Counted from the first letter of the stretch, positions 26,591 to 38,200 are shown. The stretch: 54,466 nt of DNA from an uncultured Bacteroidales bacterium (GCA_903875045.1 CAIQUS010000019.1:1-54466); one strand, 5' to 3'. Notes: a model not told the origin generated them from the sequence alone. Numbers and translations: made by a program.

Positions 26591-26636
26591 GATTTACGAT
26601 TTACGAAAAGGCAACGCTTATCGTAAATCGTAAATC
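26591..26636. terminator. Perfect 16-bp inverted repeat between convergent genes
   Basis: Arms 26591-26606 and 26621-26636 are exact reverse complements built on GATTTACGATTTACGA, with a 14-nt loop. The arms are extended imperfectly by further TTTACGATTTTT units on both sides (26564-26650). It lies between the converging thioredoxin-like gene and the repeat-protein gene, so it may terminate both. Confidence 0.6.
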
Positions 26637-26678
26637 TCAAAATCGTAAATAGTTTACTACCCTTTTACTTCTTCCTTA

Positions 26679-29600
26679 TTAGTATTTAATAATTCTAACT
26701 GTTGCTGAGGCTCCTTCCGAAACAAAACGGATGATGTAAATACCATTTGGCTGGCCCTGCAGTGAAAATTCATGTTTTCTTTCCCCGGAAAGTTGCCGGC
26801 TCAGAAGTCTTTCACCCCGCATTTCATAAATCTCAACGGTTCCTGACAAATTGGTATTGTTGGTTGATTCCAGCGTAAAAATTCCGGTAGTCGGGTTTGG
26901 GTAAACCTGCAACAGGCCGCCGGTCGGGATATTTGGCGTAATCTCTCCGGATATCCCTGCCACAGTTTCTTCTTTGAATGCCTGCGGTAGGGTATGGGGA
27001 ACGGCATTACAATAGAAACAGTCGGATGAAATATACCCGTGAAGGTAACCACCCTGGAATGCTTTCGTTCCCGGGAGAATTTTAATGGTTTTCCCTGCAA
27101 TCAGGATTGCGTTTCCTCCAGTTTCCACCTGAAAACTGTTTCCACTTTCCGGCACAATCAGGGTATCAGTTGCATCTGCACATAGGGTCTGTCCTCCTGG
27201 TATGATCGCACCGGCCAGAACCCGGTTTGAAGGTGGCAGGGAATACACGGTTACCTCCTGGCTCGCAGTGTTATTGCAGCCATTGGCGTCTGTAACGGTA
27301 ACCCAATATGTACCGCTTGCATTAACTGAAACTGCCGCAGTGCTTGCTGCATTCGACCATTGATAGCCGATTCCGCCCGATGCTGTGAGCACCACAGATC
27401 CTCCCTGGCAAAAGATGGTCGGGCCATTTGGAGTGATGGTAGCAACAGGCAACAAATTGACTGTCACCAGCATACTGGTGTTGTTAATACAGCCATCTGC
27501 ATTTGTTACAGTTACACCGTAAGTTCCGCTTGCATTGACAATGATCGCCGCAGTGCTTGCTGCATTCGACCATTGGTACCCGGTTCCTCCCGATGCAGTG
27601 AGCACCACAGACCCGCCCTGGCAGAAGGTGGTCGGGCCATTGGGAGTGATGGTGGGAACAGGCAACGGATTGACTGTCACCAGTTGACTGGTGTTGTTAA
27701 TACAGCCATTTGCATCTGTTACAGTTACACCGTAAGTTCCGCTGGAATTGACAGTAATCGTCGCAGTACTTGCTGCATTCGACCATTGATATCCGGTTCC
27801 GCCCGATGCAGTGAGTACCACAGATCCGCCCTGGCAGAAGGTGGTCGGACCATTGGGAGTGATGGTGGGAACAGGCAACGGATTGACTGTCACAAGCTGA
27901 CTGGTGTTGTTCATACAGCCATTTGCATCTGTTACAGTAACACCATAAGTTCCGCTGGTAATGACAGTAATCGCCGCAGTGCTTGCTGCATTCGACCACT
28001 GATACCCGGTTCCGCCCGATGCAGTGAGTACCACAGATCCGCCCTGGCAGAAGGTGGTTGGGCCATTGGGAGTGATGCTGGAAACAGGCAACGGATTGAC
28101 TGTTATCAGCTTACTGGTGTTGTTAATACAGCCATTTGCATCTGTTACAGTTACACCGTAAGTTCCGCTGGTATTGACAATAATCGCCGAAGTGCTTGCT
28201 GCATTCGACCACTGATACCCGGTTCCGCCCGATGCAGTGAGCACCACAGATCCGCCCTGGCAGAAGGTGGTCGGGCCATTGGGAGTGATCGTGGGCACAG
28301 GCAACGGATTGACTGTCACCAGCTGACTGGTGCTGTTAATACAGCCATTTGCATCTGTTACAGTTACACCGTAAGTTCCGCTGGCATTAACAGTAATCGC
28401 CGTTGTGTTTGCTGCATTTGACCACTGGTAGCCAGTACCGCCTGATGCTGTGAGAACCACAGATCCGCCCTGGCAGAAAGTGGTTGGCCCGCCAGGCGTT
28501 ATAACCGGTATGGGTAACGGATGAACCGTCACAACATGGCTGGTTGTACTTTTGCATCCGAAAGAATTTGTAACGGTTACGGTATAGTCTCCACTTGTAG
28601 TCACCGTGATTGCTGCAGTAGTTGCTGCGTTTGACCATAAGTAATCCGTGCCGCCGGAAGCCGTAAGCACCACAGACCCGCCCTGGCAGAAAGTAGTCGG
28701 CCCGCCCGGGGTAATCACCGGAACAGGTAGTGGGTTAACTGTCACCGCCTGGCTGGCTGTATCAGTGCATCCGAAAATATTGGTAACCGTTACACTGGAG
28801 ATACCGGTTGAATTCAATGTAATTGGTGCCGTTGTTGCTCCATTGGACCAAAGATACCCAGTGCCGCCGGATGCCGTAAGAACCACAGATTCACCCTGGC
28901 AAATGGTTGTCGGTCCGTTAGGGGTGATAACAGGTTCAGGTAGCGGATTCAGGGTTACCAGCAGGGAATATTCAGCCCCGTTGCCACATGGGTTCGTGCC
29001 TGAAACGGTGATAGGGCCGGTCATCGCATTGAGTGCATAATTTACTGTTATTGTCCGGGTATTGTTACCCGACACAATGGTTGCACCTTCAGGGAGCGTC
29101 CAGGAATACCCTGTTGCATTGGTAATGGCCCGTGTGGAATATACCACCCCGTTTGTTCCCTTGCATATTTGCGTATTTCCCGTAATTGGTTTGGCCGCAT
29201 AAGGATGGCAATTCAGAACATCGATGGTATCCCAGACTACGCTGCTGTAAGAGCCAAGTGTATCCCTGAAATCCATATTCATCAGATGCTTGCCAAGGGG
29301 GAGGTAAGGTAGTTCAACCGAATCCAGCAGGATCACATTACTTGCAGGCTGTGAAAGGGCGATCACCCGCATGTTTGAGGGATCGTTGTCGAACCAGAAC
29401 CGGTAACCCGAAATTGCATTTTCAGCAATGGTTGCAGTTGCACTTTTGTAAAAGTAGCTGGAAGAGACAACACTGGAAATGTCACTGCCCTGGAAACGAA
29501 CATGGGCCTTGTGAAGCCCCGGTCCGAGTGCTGATGCATTGATCGTGGCCATCACATCGGCGGTGGGCTGATTTACGACCGGTACCGAAACTTTTGCGGC

Positions 29601-30350
29601 AGGGTTGTCGTCGAACCAATATTCGTAGGACGTCAGATTGTTCTGGTTACTGGTGCCATGTTTATAGAATAAGTCCGACTGAGTTGAACACCACGTACCG
29701 GTATTGTTTTTAAACCTGATGTGAAAATCGTGGAAACCCAGGGAGAGCGAAGTAGCGGTAATCACCTCCGAAAGATCAAGTATTTGGGTATTGGCAACAT
29801 TCACTGCGGTTTTGGATCCATAGTCGTTGTCGAACCAATATTCATAACCTGAAATATGCATCTCAGGAATAATGACGAAATAGGCTGTACTTGTCGAGCT
29901 GTAGGTACCCGTCACATCACTAAACCTTATATGAAAGGTATTCAATCCCGAATTCAACCCGGTAGCAGCAATGGCGGAACTCAGGTCGAGCAGGGTCGTA
30001 TTGCTTACACTGACCACAGTTTTACCGGCATAATCATCATTGAACCAGTACTCGTAGCCATTGATCAGTGTTGACTCCGGATAAAAGAAAAAGGAGGTAC
30101 TAACCTGGCTGTACCGTAGCGAGTCATCCTGGAAACGGATGTTGAAGCGGTGAAATCCGACCGGGAAAGTTGGAACATTCACCGATGTGCTGAGGTCCAG
30201 CGTAGTCGCCGGACTTACAGTCTGGCTGATCATCCCGGCATCATTGTCATCGAACCAGTATTGGTATCCGATGATTTTTGGCGCCTGGGCTAAAAGAATT
30301 TGCAACGGAATGACCAGCAACCCTAAAATGAGGAGTAGTATTTTTCTCAT
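26679..30350 (-). CDS. Giant Ig-like repeat surface protein with T9SS domain
   Basis: 1223 residues with signal peptide (MRKILLLILGLLVIPLQILLAQ). Five copies of a ~70-residue module marked 'GYEYWFDND' and 'GFHDFHIRFKN' come first (~25-385), then a PKD-like domain (~390-470). Next are eight tandem 71-residue Ig-like modules (~472-1040; 'GPTTFCQGGSVVLTASGG', 'YQWSNAAST', 'GTYGVTVTDANGC'), each with a Cys pair. A Gly-rich beta module follows ('LIAGKTIKILPGTKAFQGG'), and last comes a type A T9SS sorting domain ('YPNPTTGIFTL' ... 'GIYIIRF'). It is probably a surface adhesin or matrix protein. It starts 6 nt after the stop of the upstream beta-helix gene, so the two are co-transcribed. No catalytic motif is seen. 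Confidence 0.88.
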   Translation of the reverse strand: MRKILLLILGLLVIPLQILLAQAPKIIGYQYWFDDNDAGMISQTVSPATTLDLSTSVNVPTFPVGFHRFNIRFQDDSLRYSQVSTSFFFYPESTLINGYEYWFNDDYAGKTVVSVSNTTLLDLSSAIAATGLNSGLNTFHIRFSDVTGTYSSTSTAYFVIIPEMHISGYEYWFDNDYGSKTAVNVANTQILDLSEVITATSLSLGFHDFHIRFKNNTGTWCSTQSDLFYKHGTSNQNNLTSYEYWFDDNPAAKVSVPVVNQPTADVMATINASALGPGLHKAHVRFQGSDISSVVSSSYFYKSATATIAENAISGYRFWFDNDPSNMRVIALSQPASNVILLDSVELPYLPLGKHLMNMDFRDTLGSYSSVVWDTIDVLNCHPYAAKPITGNTQICKGTNGVVYSTRAITNATGYSWTLPEGATIVSGNNTRTITVNYALNAMTGPITVSGTNPCGNGAEYSLLVTLNPLPEPVITPNGPTTICQGESVVLTASGGTGYLWSNGATTAPITLNSTGISSVTVTNIFGCTDTASQAVTVNPLPVPVITPGGPTTFCQGGSVVLTASGGTDYLWSNAATTAAITVTTSGDYTVTVTNSFGCKSTTSHVVTVHPLPIPVITPGGPTTFCQGGSVVLTASGGTGYQWSNAANTTAITVNASGTYGVTVTDANGCINSTSQLVTVNPLPVPTITPNGPTTFCQGGSVVLTASGGTGYQWSNAASTSAIIVNTSGTYGVTVTDANGCINNTSKLITVNPLPVSSITPNGPTTFCQGGSVVLTASGGTGYQWSNAASTAAITVITSGTYGVTVTDANGCMNNTSQLVTVNPLPVPTITPNGPTTFCQGGSVVLTASGGTGYQWSNAASTATITVNSSGTYGVTVTDANGCINNTSQLVTVNPLPVPTITPNGPTTFCQGGSVVLTASGGTGYQWSNAASTAAIIVNASGTYGVTVTNADGCINNTSMLVTVNLLPVATITPNGPTIFCQGGSVVLTASGGIGYQWSNAASTAAVSVNASGTYWVTVTDANGCNNTASQEVTVYSLPPSNRVLAGAIIPGGQTLCADATDTLIVPESGNSFQVETGGNAILIAGKTIKILPGTKAFQGGYLHGYISSDCFYCNAVPHTLPQAFKEETVAGISGEITPNIPTGGLLQVYPNPTTGIFTLESTNNTNLSGTVEIYEMRGERLLSRQLSGERKHEFSLQGQPNGIYIIRFVSEGASATVRIIKY
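27230..28937 (-). repeat. Eight tandem 213-bp coding repeats
   Basis: Units of 213 bp (71 codons). For example the motif GTCGG(G/A)CCAT recurs at 27631 and 27844. The central copies are nearly identical at DNA level and the outer copies diverge. Such an array can expand or contract by recombination and can collapse in short-read assembly. Confidence 0.85.
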
Positions 30351-30356
30351 TGCTGA

Positions 30357-31427
30357 CTATTTTTCCTGGGCAGCCACTTTGAAATGGATGTTGAGAGTGC
30401 CGCTGGGACTGGTTGAACCAGCCACATATTTGAATTGGATATGCGGGTTTACGGGCAACATGCCGTCTTTGAAAGGTTCACCACCGTAAATTCCACAGTC
30501 GGTGCCATCGCTGCCTCCGTTCATTCCCGGACTGCCTGCGATGAGATGGTAATTGTGATGAATATCGTAAGCATTGCCACTCTGGCTGGTATAAATCTGC
30601 TCATTCGGCACATTTTCATGGTTCCCCGAAATGTTGCCAAACCCGTTCAGGTTTGCTATACAAGAGCCATAATAATCGTAGTAAAATCCAATTGGTCCGT
30701 TAAAGAGATTATAATAATAATTATTGTCAGTACATTGAATTGGAATCCAACCATAATAAGCGACGCATGGATTCTTAAAAATGTTGTTTGAAAATGTTGA
30801 ATTTTTTACGTAAAAATTAAGCGTTTTATTGCTTCCCCACAAGAAGTCGTTGTGTAAAAAAGTGGCTCCGTAAAAGTAATTCAACTGAGCTTCAATAATG
30901 TTATTCCTGAAACTGGCATTGGAATAACCACCGTAAATATGACCCCGGATGATGTTTTCGCGGAAAAGGAATGAGGAGGTTGTGGTGTCGGTACCATTAT
31001 TGGAAAGATAGATGGTACTCAGGTTACATCGAGAAACATAATAGGAGGAAACATGTTGGTTGGCCTTACTGGTGCCAAAACTGAGTACCCCTGTAAGTAT
31101 GAAACCCTGGAGGCTTCCGTTATCGGCTCCCGAAACAATTGTGATGTTCCCGGTGAGGAAAGTGGTTCCTGTAGCATAGCAGGAGTCGGGGTAGATTCCC
31201 GCGCCAATGATATGAACCCCTTTGTCGATGACGAGGTTCCCGATGTTCATCAGGGCAGTTCCGGGCAGGTAAATATAATCGCCATTTGCAGAGTGAGCAA
31301 CTGCTGAATCGAGACGGGTGAAAAATTCGCTTCCTCCAGCGGTATGGTTGACAGCGATAAGTTCCTGTGCGTAAATTGATTGGATTCCCAGGATGAATAA
31401 TCCAACGATCATAATAATTTTTTTCAT
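30357..31427 (-). CDS. Secreted parallel beta-helix protein
   Basis: 356 residues with signal peptide (MKKIIMIVGLFILGIQSIYAQ). The body is rich in short beta-rungs with N, S and Y ('VIDKGVHIIGAGIYPDS', 'FRENIIRGHIYGGYSNASFRNNIIEA'), the pattern of right-handed parallel beta-helix (pectate-lyase-like) folds. A pentapeptide-like opening 'AVAHSANGDYIYLPG' marks the usual first rung. No lyase active-site lysine/arginine motif stands out, and no T9SS sorting domain is present. Upstream partner of the giant repeat protein in one operon, with a good promoter at 31488-31517. Binding or structural role is more likely than catalysis, but unknown. Confidence 0.78.
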   Translation of the reverse strand: MKKIIMIVGLFILGIQSIYAQELIAVNHTAGGSEFFTRLDSAVAHSANGDYIYLPGTALMNIGNLVIDKGVHIIGAGIYPDSCYATGTTFLTGNITIVSGADNGSLQGFILTGVLSFGTSKANQHVSSYYVSRCNLSTIYLSNNGTDTTTSSFLFRENIIRGHIYGGYSNASFRNNIIEAQLNYFYGATFLHNDFLWGSNKTLNFYVKNSTFSNNIFKNPCVAYYGWIPIQCTDNNYYYNLFNGPIGFYYDYYGSCIANLNGFGNISGNHENVPNEQIYTSQSGNAYDIHHNYHLIAGSPGMNGGSDGTDCGIYGGEPFKDGMLPVNPHIQFKYVAGSTSPSGTLNIHFKVAAQEK

Positions 31428-31487
31428 GGTGGGTTAAATTAAATTTTTAATAAGGTATTATTATACGTTAATATTTAAATCAGGGTA

Positions 31488-31517
31488 CAAAGATAACACG
31501 GAAAAGAAAAAAACAAA
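31488..31517 (-). promoter_or_regulatory. Promoter of the beta-helix/repeat-protein operon
   Basis: Minus strand TTTG (31514-31517), 18-nt spacer, TATCTTTG (31488-31495): a perfect Bacteroidota promoter. Leader of about 50 nt before the ATG at 31427. Confidence 0.6.
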
Positions 31518-31579
31518 CAATAAAGTATAATAAGTCTTAATAAAAAAAGAAAATGGGATAAATGGAGAGCAGAGCAGGT

Positions 31580-31608
31580 TTTGTATTCCGGCGATTTTTT
31601 TACCTTTG
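31580..31608 (+). promoter_or_regulatory. Promoter of ruvA-sprA
   Basis: TTTG (31580-31583), 17-nt spacer, TACCTTTG (31601-31608). Transcription would begin near 31615, which supports the ATG at 31658 as the ruvA start. Confidence 0.55.
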
Positions 31609-31657
31609 CAGGCTTTCCGGGAAACCGGTTTTAAGTTTTCTGATATCAGCGGCGCAC

Positions 31658-32242
31658 ATGTACGAATATATTAAAGGCAAACTGGCAGAGAAAAATCCTG
31701 CATACGCGGTTGTAGATGTGAACGGGATCGGCTATTTGCTGAACATTTCCATTCATACATATTCACAACTTCGTGAAGATGAGATGTGTAAGCTATATAC
31801 ACATCTGGTGGTCCGGGAGGATGACACATTGTTATATGGGTTTTTCGACACAGGGGAGCGGGAACTTTTCAGGCAACTCATCAGTGTTTCAGGTGTTGGG
31901 GTAAACACTGCACGAATCATTTTGTCTTCACATTCACCCTTTGAAGTTGTGAGGGCTATTGCCGAAGGAAATGCACTATTGCTGCAACAGATCAAGGGAA
32001 TCGGGGCAAAAACGGCACAACGTATTATCATTGACTTGAAAGATAAGGTTTCCCGGGAGTTAATTCCCCATGAAAAATCAGGAATTTTACACAATACAAA
32101 GAAGGAAGAAGCGTTATCAGGATTGATCATTCTGGGCTTCCCAAAGATGCTTGCCGACAAAGCATTGAACAAAATCATCGAATCGGAAGGAACGGGCTTG
32201 ACAGCGGAACAACTGATCAAACACGCGCTTAAAGTTTTATAG
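31658..32242 (+). CDS. ruvA: Holliday junction helicase subunit RuvA
   Basis: 194 residues starting MYEYIKGKLAEK, the canonical RuvA N-terminus. The open frame begins earlier at 31562, but a promoter lies inside that extension. It has an OB-fold domain I (~1-63), then two helix-hairpin-helix motifs in domain II ('ISVSGVGVNTARIIL' and 'IKGIGAKTAQRIIIDLKDK', ~70-130), and a C-terminal UBA-like domain III ('EALSGLIILGFPKMLADKAL') that binds RuvB. RuvA tetramers bind four-way junctions and load the RuvB motor for branch migration. ruvB is not in the window. sprA begins 21 nt downstream. Confidence 0.95.
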   Translation: MYEYIKGKLAEKNPAYAVVDVNGIGYLLNISIHTYSQLREDEMCKLYTHLVVREDDTLLYGFFDTGERELFRQLISVSGVGVNTARIILSSHSPFEVVRAIAEGNALLLQQIKGIGAKTAQRIIIDLKDKVSRELIPHEKSGILHNTKKEEALSGLIILGFPKMLADKALNKIIESEGTGLTAEQLIKHALKVL

Positions 32243-32263
32243 CGTGATGGTTCCGGAGTATTA

Positions 32264-35200
32264 TTGACCTTGCAGGACTTAGTGAAGAGACACAATTTAT
32301 ACACCCTTATATGCCTGGCCGTCCTGGTCACTTTACGTTTACCGGTTTTTTCCGGTGAAATGTATGGTAATTCCGGACTGTTGCCTTTTTCTGTTTCCAC
32401 TCCCGACAGTTTAAGAAGAGGTGATTCCACATCCCTCAGATACCCGTTTGGTGATGAGACTGTTATGCCTGGCTCAGGAAAGGAAAGCCCCATTTACCTG
32501 AAAAATCCGGCCAACATCAAAACGAATGTTGAATACGATCCTGCTACCCGCCAGTATTACTACAATTACAAAATCGGCGAAACAGTTTACCGGATCCCAA
32601 CCACCCTGTCTTTTGATGAATTTCAGAACCAGGACATGCAATCAATGATCAACCAATACTGGAAAGAACGATCGGAAGCAGCCACGATGGACAATGCCAA
32701 AGGGATCATTCCAAAAATTCATATTCCAGGGAAGGTATTTGAAACAATTTTCGGCAACAATACCGTGGATATTCGTCCGCAGGGATCTGCTGAAATCGAT
32801 TTCGGTGTAGTTTCAAACCGCCGCGATGACCCAATGCTCAGTACCCGCCAGCGCAGACAGACCAATTTCGACTTCAACGAGAAGATACAAATGAATGTTG
32901 TGGCAAAAATCGGTGATAAAATCGAATTTAAAATCAACTACAATACCGAAGCTACTTTTGATTTTGAGAACAAACTAAAACTGAAGTATGAGGGCAAGGA
33001 AGACGATATCATCCAGCTCATTGAGGCAGGTGATGTCAGTATGCCGCTCAGTACCAACCTGATCAGGGGAACAGAGAGTTTGTTCGGTGTAAAAACAAAA
33101 CTGAGGTTTGGCAGGGTTACGGTTACCGCACTTTACTCTCAACAGAAAAGTGAAACAAAAAATATTGTCGTACAAGGAAACGCACAGACCCAAAAATTCA
33201 GAATACGTGCAGATGAATATGAGGAGAATAAACATTTCTTCATGGGCCAGAATTTTCGGAATACTTTCCGGGATGGGCTTAAAAAATTGCCAATCATCTC
33301 CTCGAATGTGAATATTCTGAAAATTGAGGTTTGGGCTACCAACATCGGTGCAGCAGTAACAGAAAACCGCAACATTGTGGCTTTTATGGATCTGGGAGAA
33401 AGTGAGCCATACAACACCCGTTTGTTTGCAGGCAATCCGGGTCGCCGCTTTCCCTCCAACAATTCAAACAACCTTTTCCAGGTACTCATGTCGAATTCCT
33501 CTGATTCGGCATCGGTTCGCAGCATCAATTCAGTTAGCAGTTATTTGAAGGGAGCCCCATATTTTATGGTGGCAGGTGAGGATTTCGAGAAGGTTGAAAG
33601 CGCCAGGAAATTATTGCCTTCGGAATATAGTTTTAATCCCAAACTTGGTTTTATATCTTTAAACACTGCCTTAAACTCTGATCAAACCCTTGCAGTTGCT
33701 TATCAGTACCAGGTGGTTGGCGATACTGCCGTATATCAGGTGGGTGAATTTTCAGACCAGGGCATTACATCGCCCAGAAATCTTGTGGTGAAATTGCTGA
33801 AGAGTACTTCGCTGAACACGCGGGTTCCGACCTGGAAACTGATGATGAAAAACGTTTATGCCATTGGTGCCTACCAGTTGCAGGCCAACGATTTTACCAT
33901 GAATATTTTGTATTCGGGCAATGCTAACGGCGTACCGACTGCTTATATCACTGAAGGTCGCATCAAAGGCATTCCATTGTTGCGCATACTGAACTTAGAC
34001 AACCTCAATCAACAATTCAATCCGCCGGCCGATGGGATGTTTGATTTTATTGATCAGGCGATTACCCAGGGGGGAACGATCCAGGCATCCAACGGCAGGA
34101 TTTTCTTCACGGTACTTGAACCTTTTGGCAAGGATTTGCGTGATTCAATTTTTGATCCGGCCAACCCCAAGGCTTCACTCGAGCTGGCAGACAAATACTG
34201 CTTTGATTCGTTGTATACCATGACCAAATCCAATGCACGGCAATACCCTGATAAAAACAAATTTGTGCTGGATGGCTTTTATAAATCATCTGCAGGTGCC
34301 GAAATTTCTCTGAATGCGCTCAACGTCCCTGCCGGGTCGGTAAAGGTAACAGCAGGCGGTATCCAGTTGCAGGAAAATCAGGATTATACGGTTGATTATA
34401 CCCTTGGACGGGTCAGGATCATCAATGAAGGGATTCTCAACTCCGGTACGGCCATTAATATTTCACTGGAGAGCAATGAAATGTTCAATGTCCAAACCAA
34501 ACGGCTGATGGGGGCGCATATCGACTACAAAATCAACAAGGATTTCATTGTAGGGGCGACCATCTTAAACCTGAACGAACGGCCACTGACGCAAAAGGTG
34601 AACTATGGCGATGAGCCGATGTCAAACACAATCTGGGGGATGAACATGTCCTACCGTACCCAGTCGAGGTTGATCACACGGTTCATTGATGCATTGCCGC
34701 TGATCACTACCAAAGCACCATCCTCCATTGCAGTGGATGTTGAATTTGCCCATTTTATCCCGGGCCACTCCAAATCAATCGGAAAGGCTGGAACCACCTA
34801 TATAGACGATTTTGAAGGCGCCCAATCGACCATCGACCTTAAAAACATCTCCAACTGGTATCTGGCAAGTACACCACAAGGCCAAACGGGAAGTCAAATG
34901 TTCCCGGAAGCAGCACCGGGGCCACCAACCCTCAATTATGGATTTAACCGTTCGAAACTTGGATGGTATATCATCGATCCGTTGTTCTACGATAAAAATA
35001 CAAACCTGTTGCCTCCCAATATTTCAAATCAGGAACTGGCAAATCAATATGTTCGTCAGGTCTGGGAAACTGAAATCTTTCCAAACAAGCAACCGTTGAA
35101 TGGTGTTCCCGTGAACCTGGCAGTGCTTAACCTTTCATACTATCCTGCAGAACGGGGGCCGTATAATTTTGATGTAGCCCCTACTGCGGTTTCCAAAGGT

Positions 35201-38200
35201 TTAATAGCCGACGGAACCCTTGCAAATCCTGAAACCCGCTGGGGAGGATTGATGCGCAAAATTGAGTCCACTGATTTTGATGCGACCAATATCCAATACA
35301 TTGAGTTCTGGATGATGGATCCTTTTATTTATGATACACTGAACAGCGGACAGTTGTATTTTAACCTGGGTGATGTTTCCGAAGATATTTTACGTGATGG
35401 GCGTAAAAGCTATGAAAACGGACTGCCAACCACCGCGTTGGTCAAAGACGTTGATACAACCATCTGGGGTCGCGTGCCAAGCATGCAGGCGCTCGTTGAT
35501 GCCTTTGACAACACACCGGCTTCCCGCCCGTTTCAGGATATAGGCTATGACGGGTTAACAGATGTTGATGAATTGTCATTCTTTGATACATCTTATGTGT
35601 CAAAGGTCAGGAATACATTCGGAGCGAACTCCGGCGCCTATAAAAATGCATCAACCGACCCGTCAGCAGATGATTTCCATTACTTCAGGGGCACAGATTA
35701 CGACAACAATCCAACCTTCAGCAGTGTACTGAACAGGTATAAAAGATACAACGGTCCTGAAGGAAACAGTCCGACTACTGAACAATCCCCTGAAACCTAT
35801 CCGACCATCGCCACCACTTTGCCAAATATTGAAGATATTAACAAAGACAACACGCTGAGTGAGGCTGAACGATACTATCAGTATGTGGTTCAATTGCGTC
35901 GCGACCAAATGAAACCGGGCACCAACTATATCACCAATGTGTATCACGCCACCGATATCCCTTTGGCAGATGGCACCCGGGGCAATGTTAACTGGTACCA
36001 GTTTAAAATCCCTATCCGCACACCTGATCAGACCATTGGAACCATCAACGATTTTACTTCCATCCGGTTTATGAGGATGTTTTTCAAAAACTTTAAACGT
36101 CCGGTTGTTTGTCGGTTTGCAACGTTGGAACTATCGCGTGGGGAATGGCGCAAATACAATTACAGCCTTCTTTCCCCTGGTGAATATATTCCTACAGCCG
36201 AGCAGAATCAAACACAGTTTGACATTGCCACAGTAAGTATTGAAGAAAATGGCAGCAAACAACCGATTCCGTATGTGATGCCCCCGGGCATTGAGCGTGA
36301 GACAAACTGGGGCTCAACCAACATGCAAAAACTCAATGAACAATCGATGTCATTTAAAGTTTGCAACCTGGTTGATGGCGATGCCCGCGCTGCCTACAAA
36401 AGCACTGAATTTGATTTTCGGCAGTTCAAACGTCTGAAAATGTTTGTTCATGCAGAACAATCGATCCGTAACCAAAACCTTAAAACAGGCGACCTTACCA
36501 TCATCATGCGTATTGGCTCAGATTTTACAGAGAATTATTATGAATATGAAATCCCGCTGAGTTTTACCCCATGGGGTACCCGGGCATCCAGCCCCGATGC
36601 AATATGGCCTGAGAGCAATGCGTTTGATATCGACCTTGAGCGGCTTGTTCAGGTCAAATACGACCGTTTGGTTGCCATGCGTGATAAGGGTCTCGTTCTC
36701 ACCTCCTCTACGCCTTATTCTGAATTTGACGGAAAGAATAAGATCACTGTCGTGGGATCCCCGACAATCAGCGATGTGAGAACGATCATGATAGGTGTTC
36801 GTAACCCCAAAAAGAGCGTGCAGTCTTCCGATGATGACGGACAATCAAAATGTGCTGAAATATGGGTGGATGAACTGCGATTATCTGATTTTAATAAAAA
36901 CGGTGGATTTGCTGCTACTGCCAGGGTTGCAGTGGAACTTGCAGATCTTGGCAGGGTTCAGCTCACAGGGACCTATAGCAGCTCAGGCTTTGGGACACTT
37001 GAGCAGAAGCAGACCCAGCGTCCGATGGAATCTGTCCTGACTTTTGGGTTTGATACCGATCTGGAGTTGGGCAAATTTTTTCCGGCAAAATCAGGCATAC
37101 GCATCCCGATGCATTTCGACTATGGTATGCTCCGTACCAGTCCGAAATATGACCCGTTGAATCCCGACCTTTACCTCTCGGATGTTATCAATGCTTTTGA
37201 TTCAAAGCAGCAGCAGGATTCAATCAAGCAGATTACACAAGGTTATACGCAAACCAAGAATTTCAACCTGATGAATGTCAGGAAGGAGCGCACAGGGACT
37301 AAAAAACCAAAAATTTACGATATTGAGAATTTCAATGCCAGTTATGCCTATTCGGAAATTTTTCACAGGGATGTTGATATTGCATACGACCTGAAGAAGA
37401 AATACTCAGGAGGACTCGGATATACCTTTGCCGCCCAGCCGAAAAATGTGTTGCCATTTCAACGGGTAAAGGCGTTTAATAAATCGAAGGCCTTTGCTTT
37501 GATTAAAGATTTTAATTTCTACTACCTGCCAAAAGCATTTTCGTTTCGGACTGATATGAACCGGGAATTTAACCAGCGCCAATTCAGAAATAAGAGCAGG
37601 GCCATTGTTCCGATGGAAACTTTCTATATCAAACGGTGGGATTGGAACCGTACCTTCGACCTGAAGTACGACTTCTCTAAATCATTAAAGATATCCCTTG
37701 TTGCCAATACTCAGGCTTTTGTGAATGAACCTCCCGGACAAATCGATCGATCAAACCGTGATCAGGTTTGGAGCGAAATTTTCTCATTCGGAACAAAAAA
37801 TAATTACAATCAGGCAGTGAATATTACCTGGGATGTACCGATTGGCAAAATTCCCCTGCTCGATTTTATTACCCTTCAAACGGGGTACATGACGACCTAC
37901 CGGTGGAATGCTTCTCCTATCTCCGTCCAGGAACAGTATGGGAATACCATTGAAAATGCCAATACCCAATCTCTGAACGGAGGGTTGAATCTGGTGATGC
38001 TTTACAACAAAGTCCCATATCTGAAAAAAATCAATCAAGGCTCGGCCAACGCACGGGGAAATAAGCCGGAACCACCCAAGAATAAAAATGTAGACAAACA
38101 GGATAGCCTGAAGTTGTTACCGAATCGTCCGAATATTGGCAAGATACTGCTCGAAGGGACATTGCGTTTCTTAATGGGTGTCAGAACGGCTAAATTTACC

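Noticed and set aside
27360-28421. Long plus-strand open frame (353 codons) with Cys/Arg-rich repeats
   Set aside because: It is the antisense shadow of the 213-bp Ig-like repeats. Its periodicity mirrors the real minus-strand protein, and it has no ribosome site or sensible composition.
31753-32493. 246-codon minus-strand frame opposite ruvA and the sprA start
   Set aside because: It overlaps two well-supported genes, has Ser/Cys-rich composition typical of antisense frames and no domain signs.
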